Positions 1 through 5,652 of a DNA stretch of 9,587 bases are shown in pieces. The notes under the pieces are model-generated. The model did no database searches, was not told the DNA's origin, and saw only the letters and a program-made list of their open reading frames with translations. A program made the position numbers and the translations under genes. Position 1 is the stretch's first letter. Each line of letters begins with the position of its first letter. Origin of the DNA: a candidate division TM6 bacterium UASB124 (GTDB lineage: Bacteria > Babelota > Babeliae > Babelales > RVW-14); NCBI GenBank assembly GCA_945872225.1, contig CAMBZK010000034.1, positions 1-9,587 on the forward strand. Direction: 5' to 3'.

Positions 1-1177
1 TCAAAAAGAGCACCTTAAAGAGGCTGAACGGCTTATAGCCGAGGGCAAGGCCTACCCCTGCTTTTGTGAGCCACGAGAAGCCGATGAGGTAATTCACGCC
101 TTGGAGCAGGGTGCAGGGGCAAAATATAGCGGAAAATGCAGAAATTTGACGCCTGAAGAGCAAAATATGCAAAAACCACACGCTATTAGATTTAAATTGC
201 CAAACAGTATTTCATCTGTTACCTTTAAAGACGTAATCCTAGGAACGGTGAGTGTGGCAGTCGATCAACTTGACGACTACGTCATTATTCGCCGGGACGG
301 GACGCCGATATACAATTTTTGTGTTGTAGTCGATGACATTTTTATGAAGATCACGCATGTGATTCGTGGGCAAGACCATGTTTCGAACACGCCAAAGCAA
401 GTACTCTTGTACCATGCCTTGGGTGAAAAAGAGCCGCTGTTTGCACACATCCCACTTATTCTTGGTCCTACGGGAGCAAAGCTGAGTAAGCGTGATGCGT
501 CAGTTTCAGTGGAAGAATATCGAGCACAGGGCTACCTAGCTGAAGCGCTTTTTAATTATTTAGTGCGCTTGGGTTGGTCACACGGTGATACCGAAGTGTT
601 TACGCGTGAACAGCTGGTCGAAGTTTTTGACTTAGATCAGGTGGGCAAAAAAGGTTCGATCTTTGACAGTAAAAAATTACAGTGGCTGAACGGGGTTTAC
701 CTGCGCGCCAAATCGTCAGCAGAGCTGCTTGCCAGCCTTGATCTGATTGATGGTGTGTATCGTAAAAACCTTGAAGCTGCATGGCCTGCCCAAGAGCTTG
801 ATGCATTACTGACGCTTTATAAAGAGCGCGCGGTAACGCTTATTGAGCTTCATGATGCGGTCCGTGCATGTGCCGTGTTACCAACCGTCTATGATGTTTC
901 GCTTATTGCCAAGTGGCAAACGGTGCAAACACCAGCGATGTTGCAGGCATTTATTGAGCAAGCAAGCGCTTTGGCGGTGTTTGATCATGATGCGCTTGCA
1001 GCGTGTGCCAATGCCGTCTGTAATGAATTTACTGCAAAATTGGTTGCGTTAGCGCAGCCATTACGCTTAGCACTTACCGGTGGGACGGTAAGTCCAGGGG
1101 TGTTCGATATCATGACGATTTTAGGTAAGGAACGGTCTCTTCTACGTGTGCAGGCGCTACGTGATGCGCTTGTATAA
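1..1177 (+). CDS. gltX: glutamyl-tRNA synthetase, 3' part (5' end outside window)
   Basis: Class I aminoacyl-tRNA synthetase that charges tRNA(Glu) with glutamate in the cytoplasm. The reading frame is open from the window edge (first complete codon at base 2), so an internal TTG at 101 is not the start. About 390 codons are visible; the HIGH motif and the first 80 or so residues are missing. Visible landmarks are a C-x-C (bases 59-67) followed 24 residues later by a Cys in SGKCRNL, matching the zinc-binding region of bacterial GluRS. Next come RGQDHVSNTPKQ and the ATP-binding KLSKR signature (bases 479-493, here followed by Asp). The helical anticodon-binding domain follows and ends in the family-typical segment SPGVFDIMTILGKE. 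fabD starts 34 bases downstream, so the two are probably cotranscribed. Identity is very secure. Whether the enzyme is discriminating or also charges tRNA(Gln) cannot be judged here. Confidence 0.96.
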   Translation, partial: QKEHLKEAERLIAEGKAYPCFCEPREADEVIHALEQGAGAKYSGKCRNLTPEEQNMQKPHAIRFKLPNSISSVTFKDVILGTVSVAVDQLDDYVIIRRDGTPIYNFCVVVDDIFMKITHVIRGQDHVSNTPKQVLLYHALGEKEPLFAHIPLILGPTGAKLSKRDASVSVEEYRAQGYLAEALFNYLVRLGWSHGDTEVFTREQLVEVFDLDQVGKKGSIFDSKKLQWLNGVYLRAKSSAELLASLDLIDGVYRKNLEAAWPAQELDALLTLYKERAVTLIELHDAVRACAVLPTVYDVSLIAKWQTVQTPAMLQAFIEQASALAVFDHDALAACANAVCNEFTAKLVALAQPLRLALTGGTVSPGVFDIMTILGKERSLLRVQALRDALV

Positions 1178-1199
1178 GAAGTGGTTAGTTTACCAAAAT

Positions 1200-1203
1200 G
1201 GAG
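1200..1203 (+). promoter_or_regulatory. ribosome binding site of fabD
   Basis: GGAG sits 8 bases before the ATG at 1212 and decides the fabD start over the in-frame ATG at 1146, which lies inside gltX. The first residues after 1212 lead straight into the conserved IIFPGQGSQ segment. Confidence 0.75.
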
Positions 1204-1211
1204 TGATTGGT

Positions 1212-2237
1212 ATGTCAACACGTGCTAAGCCTAAAATAGGCATAATATTTCCTGGACAGGGCTCACAAAGCCTTGGTATGGGCAAAGAGTTGTACGATCA
1301 TGAGCGCTTGCTGCAAGAGTATTTTGAAGAAGCTTCGCAGTGCCTTGAGTCAAACTTTGTTCGCTTGTGCTTTGCGTCCTCTGAGCGTGAATTGCGTGAA
1401 ACAGAAAATGCACAGACAGCAATCTTTTTGCTCAGTGCATCAATTTATGCGCTTTTAAAAGAAAAATATAATATTATTCCCGATGTTGTTGCTGGCCATA
1501 GTTCTGGCGAGTATGCAGCACTGTTTGCGGCTGGCGGCATAAGCTTTCCTGATGCACTGTACTTGCTGAGAAAGCGTGCACTGTTTATGGATGAAGCGAC
1601 TAAAAAATATCCTGGCACCATGGTAGCCGTTATTGGCGTGCCATATGATGTGCTTGCTGAAATATGCGCTAAGTATGATGACCCCTCGTCAAAAGAGCGT
1701 GTGCTGCAAATTGTGAACTATAACGTCCCAGGTCAGCTGGTGGTTTCTGGTACCTTCCGTGAAATTGATTCGTTGGTTGCCGATGTTAAAACGTTTGGTG
1801 GAAAAACCATAGCGCTTAACGTTGCCGGTGCGTTTCACTCACGATTGATGCAAGAGGCAGAAAAGCTGTTTGCCATGTACATGGTTAAAGTTGATTTTAG
1901 AGATCTTGGTGTGCCGCTCATTAATAATGTGCAAGCGCAGCCGATTGCGACTAACGCACAGATTAAAGAGTCACTGGTTCGCCAGATGAGCTCATCGGTT
2001 CTTTGGTGGCCGTCAATGCAGTATTTTAAAGAGTGCGATGTGATTATTGAAATCGGGCCTGCTGGCAAGCTTTCTAAGCTGCTCAAGCGTGAATGGCCAG
2101 ACAAAGATATTTATGCATTGAGCACGCCTGCAGAGCTGGCTGAGATTCTAGCTCGCTTGGATCTAAAGGTTGAAAAGTCTGAATTAGAACTTGATGCTGA
2201 AGAAGATGCTACCAAGCCAGAGCAGCCGCTCGTCTAA
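1212..2237 (+). CDS. fabD: malonyl-CoA:ACP transacylase FabD
   Basis: Transfers the malonyl group from malonyl-CoA to holo-ACP, supplying the extender unit of type II fatty-acid synthesis in the cytosol. It is 341 residues from the ATG at 1212, chosen because GGAG (1200-1203) lies 8 bases upstream; an in-frame ATG at 1146 overlaps gltX and adds 22 residues unlike the family. Motifs: IIFPGQGSQ near the N-terminus (residues 11-19), the nucleophile motif GHSSGE with Ser97, the malonate-binding Arg at 122 (RKRALFM), the catalytic His209 in AGAFHS, and EIGPAGKLSKLLKR at 280-293. The protein is about 30 residues longer than typical FabD because of an acidic C-terminal tail (about 315-341), which is probably disordered. 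It lies directly after gltX and is followed by a strong terminator. Its usual partners fabG, acpP and fabF lie 3.4 kb further on. Confidence 0.96.
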   Translation: MSTRAKPKIGIIFPGQGSQSLGMGKELYDHERLLQEYFEEASQCLESNFVRLCFASSERELRETENAQTAIFLLSASIYALLKEKYNIIPDVVAGHSSGEYAALFAAGGISFPDALYLLRKRALFMDEATKKYPGTMVAVIGVPYDVLAEICAKYDDPSSKERVLQIVNYNVPGQLVVSGTFREIDSLVADVKTFGGKTIALNVAGAFHSRLMQEAEKLFAMYMVKVDFRDLGVPLINNVQAQPIATNAQIKESLVRQMSSSVLWWPSMQYFKECDVIIEIGPAGKLSKLLKREWPDKDIYALSTPAELAEILARLDLKVEKSELELDAEEDATKPEQPLV

Positions 2238-2262
2238 AAAACTAGCTATTCTCAAAAAAATT

Positions 2263-2304
2263 AAAGTCCGGGCACAGAATTTGTTTCTGTGCGGGGACTT
2301 TTTT
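2263..2304 (+). terminator. Rho-independent terminator after fabD
   Basis: Left arm 2263-2279 (AAAGTCCGGGCACAGAA) pairs with the right arm starting at 2285. The result is 8 bp around a 5-base loop, a 2x2 G/G internal loop, and 7 more bp, running directly into a T tract (to 2304). The A tract opposite the T tract could let it act on both strands. It ends the gltX-fabD transcription unit and separates it from the secreted-protein island. Confidence 0.9.
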
Positions 2305-2356
2305 GTGTACACTAGCTGAAATATTTTCTTAAAAAACCATTCTTAGGATGAGTAAT

Positions 2357-2914
2357 ATGAATAAAAAAAGTTTCGGTATTGTTGTGATTGCTCTATGCAT
2401 CTTGAGTAATAATGTGTTTGCGGCTTGTCGCCGTCTAGCTGGTTGTGGGGTTAATGCTGTTGGGAAAGTAGCTGCGGCTAAAAAGCAGTACCCAAGCTTG
2501 CATGAAGCGGTCGCGCAGATGCGCTATCAGGAATGTGTAAAAGCTGAAAAAATGCGCCAAGAAATAGCTGAAAAAGAGGCGCATGAACTGCGTGAGCTCA
2601 ATACACGCTTTATCGATCGTGTAAATACTTGGGTTGCCGATTCTGGCAATGTTAATGCTCTGTCCCCGATTAACGGCCAGACGCTGTTGCATGAGGCTGC
2701 ACGCTTGGGGCTTGGTGATGCCTGTAAAAATCTTATCGAGCGTGGTGCTGATCCAACAAGGTGCGATGCAGCTGGTTGCAGGCCGGTTGATTACGCCCAG
2801 CTTGTTAATCCTTCTCTTGCCGATTATCTGCGCAAAAAGGTTGCGATTGTTCCCGTTGCAAAGTCTCCTTCTTATCCAGTGATGGTTTTTGAAGAAGAAC
2901 TAGCTGACTGTTAA
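2357..2914 (+). CDS. secreted ankyrin-repeat protein
   Basis: A 185-residue exported protein of unknown target. The ATG at 2357 is preferred over the one at 2348 because AGGATGAG (2345-2352) overlaps the earlier ATG but is well placed for the later one. Residues 1-22 form a signal peptide (MNKK, hydrophobic core, NNVFA) with likely cleavage after Ala22. The following FAAC is only a poor lipobox, so a lipoprotein is possible but less likely. Residues about 48-92 are helical and charged. Residues 107-135 are a good ankyrin repeat: NGQTLLHEAARLGLGD, then LIERGADPT. A second, degenerate repeat follows (DAAGCRPVDYAQ, to about 160). Ankyrin repeats bind proteins, so a secreted one in this kind of organism suggests a host or envelope partner, but that is inference. 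It heads a run of secreted-protein genes. No clear promoter is visible in the 50 bases between the fabD terminator and its start. Confidence 0.85.
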   Translation: MNKKSFGIVVIALCILSNNVFAACRRLAGCGVNAVGKVAAAKKQYPSLHEAVAQMRYQECVKAEKMRQEIAEKEAHELRELNTRFIDRVNTWVADSGNVNALSPINGQTLLHEAARLGLGDACKNLIERGADPTRCDAAGCRPVDYAQLVNPSLADYLRKKVAIVPVAKSPSYPVMVFEEELADC

Positions 2915-2992
2915 CATTTTCACAATACGGTTCCATTTGCGGCTCTTTTCTTTTAAAGCTTGGTTTTCTTGTTCGCGTCGCTTGCCAAGATC

Positions 2993-2998
2993 TATAAT
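2993..2998 (+). promoter_or_regulatory. -10 box upstream of the first tandem paralog
   Basis: A perfect TATAAT lies 41 bases before the ATG at 3040. The best -35 candidate (TTGTTC, 18 bases upstream) matches the consensus poorly, so the promoter assignment rests mainly on the -10. Predicted transcripts would start near 3005 and carry the G-rich leader. Confidence 0.5.
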
Positions 2999-3023
2999 TT
3001 CGAAGTAGAGATTATAGGGGCTT

Positions 3024-3036
3024 GGGGGAGGGGGAG
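3024..3036 (+). promoter_or_regulatory. G-rich ribosome binding site (gene at 3040)
   Basis: GGGGGAGGGGGAG directly precedes the ATG at 3040. It holds two overlapping Shine-Dalgarno-like GGGGGAG units, the first spaced 9 bases from the start. This supports ATG 3040 over the in-frame TTG at 3022, which lies inside the purine run. Similar G runs precede the genes at 3956, 4536 and 8103. Confidence 0.6.
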
Positions 3037-3039
3037 TGC

Positions 3040-3882
3040 ATGAGAACAAATTTTTTTGCGATGGTACTGCTGGTCTTTTTTGTAACACCAGCGCTTGTTG
3101 GTGGAACGGTCGGGGATATAGATTTAGAAGCGCTACTCGCCCAATATGATGCTGAATTAGGGAGCGACGAAGAGGACGATCCAACCAAAGAGGGTGGCTG
3201 GTGGGAAGGCGAGCAATGGTATGAGCCAGATACGCCAATTGTTCTCATGCCCCTTCATTGCCATAGAGAGCGACGAGAGAAGAAAAAACTTACGCGAGAA
3301 GAGCAACTAGAAAACGATGCGATTGATGCTCTTGTTGCACCACTTAAAGATACGAGTAGCTTATTGACAGTAGATTTAGCACAAAGGATACGTGCTTTAG
3401 GTGAACATTATGTCGTGGGAAAAAAGTGGGGACATCTGTTGTATCTTCTGCAACAAGGTAAAACTGTTCAGCTGTTATTTATCAGCAACACGGGACTAGA
3501 AGGCGAGTTACTTGTTTGCAACACCTTGCATGCTCTTGCAAAAAAGTATGGTGTCGAGTCTGAGTGTCTGGCAATTTTAAAACGATTCCCGAAAATATAT
3601 CCATCAAATCTCAATCGCCGAAACTTACCCGATATGCCTCCTGCTCGCGTGATCGTCGCTAGCAGGGCGGCAGTCCTTCCGCTACGTCTTACCATAAGGC
3701 TTCCAGCAGGAAGGACTCCTCGGTTGGCTCCTGTTGCAGAAGATGATCACGCTGAAGCTTTGGATCAATTGGCAAGTGTAGCCGCACTGCTTGCAGCTAA
3801 TGATCTTGATGATGGCGCTTCACCAAGTACAGAAGGTAGCGGTGAGTTTGAATCATTTCCAACTACCCCATCAGATGGGTGA
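3040..3882 (+). CDS. secreted protein, tandem W-x2-L family, paralog 1
   Basis: A 280-residue protein of no family I recognise; function unknown. Residues 1-21 are a signal peptide (MRTNFF, hydrophobic stretch, TPALVGG). A mature acidic, Trp-rich region follows (about 38-63, with DEEDD, GGWWEGEQWYEPD), then a basic stretch (76-86). Residues 92-186 form the domain shared with the next three genes. Its landmarks are DALVAPL, GKKW with Trp130, L133, YLL 135-137, Phe147 (17 after the Trp), N161-x-L, Cys176 and a closing KRFP with Phe183. The Cys found 6 residues before the Trp in the other three copies is Tyr124 here. It is the longest copy, with an extra C-terminal region (187-280). That region contains a basic Pro/Arg segment and an acidic Ser/Thr-rich tail that is probably disordered. 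It has its own putative -10 box and a G-rich ribosome binding site. Confidence 0.82.
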   Translation: MRTNFFAMVLLVFFVTPALVGGTVGDIDLEALLAQYDAELGSDEEDDPTKEGGWWEGEQWYEPDTPIVLMPLHCHRERREKKKLTREEQLENDAIDALVAPLKDTSSLLTVDLAQRIRALGEHYVVGKKWGHLLYLLQQGKTVQLLFISNTGLEGELLVCNTLHALAKKYGVESECLAILKRFPKIYPSNLNRRNLPDMPPARVIVASRAAVLPLRLTIRLPAGRTPRLAPVAEDDHAEALDQLASVAALLAANDLDDGASPSTEGSGEFESFPTTPSDG

Positions 3883-3938
3883 TTTCATGCTATGTTGATG
3901 AGTGGGTATTTTTGCTAATGGGTAGTTTGTATTCTTTA

Positions 3939-3948
3939 TTGGGGAGGG
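3939..3948 (+). promoter_or_regulatory. G-rich ribosome binding site (gene at 3956)
   Basis: TTGGGGAGGG lies just upstream of the ATG at 3956, with GGGAGGG about 8 bases from the start. It closely resembles the leader of the gene at 3040. I see no convincing promoter in the 73-base gap after the previous gene, so the two genes may be read together. Confidence 0.55.
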
Positions 3949-3955
3949 TGCGTAC

Positions 3956-4480
3956 ATGGCTAAAAAAATAGTACTAATCTTTGTTTTGCTCCTTGCGCTG
4001 CCATTTGCTCATGGCGCCCATGGTGATGATGAACGTCGCCTAGCTGCTGCTGTTTGTGCAGAGGCGGCTGGCTATTTGCACGATGATGGACCTGTGCTCG
4101 ATGGAGCCGAAGAAGCGTATCAGGAAGAGGAGCAGTTTGATGTTGAGCCAGGAGGTTTTCATGCCCCTCAAGATAAAGCTTATGATGTCGTGGTCGAGTT
4201 GGTTAGAGATCGTTTGGCGGGGATCGATTGCTCTGAGGAAGAGGTTCGGTTGGCTGTGCAGTTGTGCCTTGATGAACGTGATTGGGGCATGCTAGGTCAC
4301 TTGTTTAAACAATGCCCAGGATTGCAGTGGTTTTTTATAGGGGTTGATGCTTCCGGGTGTTCATACAATCTTTTGCGAGAAATGGCCGAGCGAGCTGGGT
4401 GTTTATCAGTTTGTATTGGGGTGTTGGCTGAATTTCCTGTTTTGCAGGGCATTGATCGGGTAAGAGGACATCTATTGTAG
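3956..4480 (+). CDS. secreted protein, tandem W-x2-L family, paralog 2
   Basis: A 174-residue secreted protein of unknown function. The signal peptide spans residues 1-20 or 1-23 (MAKK, long Leu/Val core, PFAHGAHG). An acidic linker follows (about 24-72, with DDE and EEAYQEEEQF). The shared domain covers about 75-164: YDVVVELVRDRL, Cys104, DERDW with Trp110, L113, HLF 115-117, Phe127 (17 after the Trp), N138-x-L, Cys153 and VLAEFP with Phe160. Apart from a short tail, the domain ends the protein. The spacings from Cys to Trp and Trp to Phe equal those in the next two genes without gaps, which supports true paralogy over chance likeness. The next paralog starts 55 bases downstream with no evident terminator between, so cotranscription is likely. 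Confidence 0.82.
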   Translation: MAKKIVLIFVLLLALPFAHGAHGDDERRLAAAVCAEAAGYLHDDGPVLDGAEEAYQEEEQFDVEPGGFHAPQDKAYDVVVELVRDRLAGIDCSEEEVRLAVQLCLDERDWGMLGHLFKQCPGLQWFFIGVDASGCSYNLLREMAERAGCLSVCIGVLAEFPVLQGIDRVRGHLL

Positions 4481-4525
4481 GGTTAATACGCAAATTAAAG
4501 AAAAAATAAGCGATAGTTTTCTGCT

Positions 4526-4531
4526 GGGGGG
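4526..4531 (+). promoter_or_regulatory. G-rich ribosome binding site (gene at 4536)
   Basis: A run of six G residues followed by CGGC immediately precedes the ATG at 4536. It is less like a classic Shine-Dalgarno site than the two upstream leaders but keeps the G run. Confidence 0.45.
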
Positions 4532-4535
4532 CGGC

Positions 4536-4958
4536 ATGGCGAAAAAACTATTGGCGTTGCTGTGCATAACAATGTGCATGGCAACGCCATCTATTTTTGC
4601 TCGAAACTTTTCCACACTAAGGGCTTTTAAAATTTATTGCTTGCTGAAGAATAAGGACGAGATAGGCCATAGAAAGGGGGTAGATTGGCTCGTTTCATGC
4701 TTGCGTGATCATGGCGAGCATGCTGTAAAAAATATACAAGATTGTGCTAAAAGCTGCCTGGAGAGAAAAGATTGGCATTTGTTGGCTTATTTATTGCGCT
4801 TTGGGGCAGATGTGCAAGCATGCTTTCTTGTAGAAGATCCTGACGGTGGACCTCCGGTGAATATGTTGCTGGTAATGGCACATCTGCATGGGGTGCATTC
4901 GTCTTGTGCTTCAACGCTGGCTGAGTCTCCAATACTTAGTCCTGCTGGTCTGCTTTGA
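4536..4958 (+). CDS. secreted protein, tandem W-x2-L family, paralog 3
   Basis: A 140-residue secreted protein of unknown function and the shortest copy. Residues 1-22 are a signal peptide starting MAKK, as in the previous gene, with cleavage likely after SIFA. Little separates it from the shared domain (about 48-134). That domain contains VDWLVSCLRD, Cys74, ERKDW with Trp80, L83, YLL 85-87, Phe97 (17 after the Trp), N109-x-L, Cys124 and TLAESP, where Ser131 replaces the usual Phe. The stretch YLLRFGADVQ (85-94) is very like the second helix and turn of an ankyrin repeat (consensus LLxxGADvn). This copy therefore gives the best hint that the whole family is degenerate ankyrin. The gene ends 29 bases before a clear -10 box that probably serves the next paralog. 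Confidence 0.82.
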   Translation: MAKKLLALLCITMCMATPSIFARNFSTLRAFKIYCLLKNKDEIGHRKGVDWLVSCLRDHGEHAVKNIQDCAKSCLERKDWHLLAYLLRFGADVQACFLVEDPDGGPPVNMLLVMAHLHGVHSSCASTLAESPILSPAGLL

Positions 4959-4987
4959 ATTCAGTGTGCATTTTGGCTTTGTTCGTG

Positions 4988-4993
4988 TATAAT
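4988..4993 (+). promoter_or_regulatory. -10 box upstream of the fourth paralog
   Basis: A perfect TATAAT lies 54 bases before the ATG at 5048, in the gap after the previous gene. No good -35 hexamer is found 16-18 bases upstream. It suggests that the fourth paralog can be transcribed on its own. Confidence 0.5.
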
Positions 4994-5047
4994 TTTCGGG
5001 CGCATTTTCATAATTAAATTACCGTATATTTTGTGAGCAAAAGATAC

Positions 5048-5497
5048 ATGAATAAACAAAGTGTAATGATTCTATTGATTATTTTTGCTTGTGGATCAGT
5101 TTGTTATCCAGCTGCTCCATCGGCAGAAGCCTGCGATGATATGCCAAAACCCTCTGCAAGCTTTTTACGCAAAGCTGCGGTTCGAGAGGCATCAATAGCA
5201 GCTCGAACTGATATTGATGCATTAGTTGCAGGATTTTTTTCTGGAAATGAGGGGGCTTTGAGTGCCATAAAGGAGCAGGCAAAAAATTGTATTCAAGAAA
5301 AAAACTGGCCATTGCTAAGGTATTTGTTGCAGACGTATCCTGATTTGCATCACCACTTCATTATTAACCTCGAGGGGGTTCGGGTTCATGTCAACGAGCT
5401 TGAAATATGGGCACGTATTTTTAAGGTGCTGCCAGCTTGCTTGGGTGTTTTAGCTGAATTCCCTTTACTCGGCAGGAGAGGAGCAGCCCATCCATAA
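5048..5497 (+). CDS. secreted protein, tandem W-x2-L family, paralog 4
   Basis: A 149-residue secreted protein of unknown function. The start is uncertain: ATG 5048 gives a clean signal peptide (MNKQS, hydrophobic core, cleavage somewhere in CYPAAPSAEA), while the in-frame GTG at 5033 adds five residues. Neither has a strong ribosome binding site, unlike the G-rich sites of the other copies. The shared domain covers about 54-142: DIDALVAGFF, Cys81, QEKNW with Trp87, L90, YLL 92-94, PDLHHHF with Phe104 (17 after the Trp), N116-x-L, Cys131 and VLAEFP with Phe138. DALVA also matches paralog 1, and VLAEFP matches paralog 2. The gene is followed by a probable terminator and then the fabG operon. 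Confidence 0.8.
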   Translation: MNKQSVMILLIIFACGSVCYPAAPSAEACDDMPKPSASFLRKAAVREASIAARTDIDALVAGFFSGNEGALSAIKEQAKNCIQEKNWPLLRYLLQTYPDLHHHFIINLEGVRVHVNELEIWARIFKVLPACLGVLAEFPLLGRRGAAHP

Positions 5498-5534
5498 ACA
5501 ATGTGTAATGGTTATTGTAGTAGTGCTTTTGAGT

Positions 5535-5540
5535 TATAAT
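5535..5540 (+). promoter_or_regulatory. -10-like TATAAT ahead of the terminator hairpin
   Basis: A perfect TATAAT with a weak upstream hexamer (TTATTG, 17 bases away). Transcription from it would begin about 5547 and run almost at once into the hairpin at 5552-5603. It may be a chance AT-rich match. Confidence 0.25.
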
Positions 5541-5551
5541 GCTGCTATTTC

Positions 5552-5603
5552 GGTCCCGCTATTTCTGGCCTAACTTGGCTGGGAGAAGATAGTGGGCCTT
5601 TTT
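5552..5603 (+). terminator. probable Rho-independent terminator before fabG
   Basis: GGTCC-GCTAT on the left pairs with ATAGTGGGCC on the right, using G-U wobbles and one bulged C. An inner GGCC/GGCT pairing adds to the stem, and TTTTT (5599-5603) follows at once. It would close the secreted-protein island before the fabG promoter. The stem is imperfect, so confidence is moderate. Confidence 0.6.
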
Positions 5604-5611
5604 ACCGCTCA

Positions 5612-5620
5612 TGGTATACT
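5612..5620 (+). promoter_or_regulatory. extended -10 promoter of fabG-acpP-fabF
   Basis: TGGTATACT is an extended -10 element (TGn followed by TATACT, 5 of 6 to consensus) placed 32 bases before the fabG start and just after the terminator. There is no clear -35, as is common for extended -10 promoters. Transcription should start near 5627. Confidence 0.65.
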
Positions 5621-5652
5621 ACTCGCATGCATTTTAACCAAAAAGGAACAGC

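Noticed and set aside
1146..1211. Longer fabD starting inside gltX
   Set aside because: The extra 22 residues do not resemble FabD N-termini, and GGAG is correctly spaced only for the ATG at 1212.
2405..2433. Lipoprotein signal (lipobox) in the ankyrin protein
   Set aside because: The candidate is FAAC, with Phe where Leu, Val or Ile is usual, and a good signal peptidase I site (VFA-A) overlaps it. Not excluded, but not supported enough to call.
2900..3238. Minus-strand reading frame of 112 codons opposite the start of the 3040 gene
   Set aside because: It lies antisense to a gene with a signal peptide, ribosome binding site and paralogs. The product is Pro/Leu/His-rich, with runs that arise from the G-rich leader read backward.
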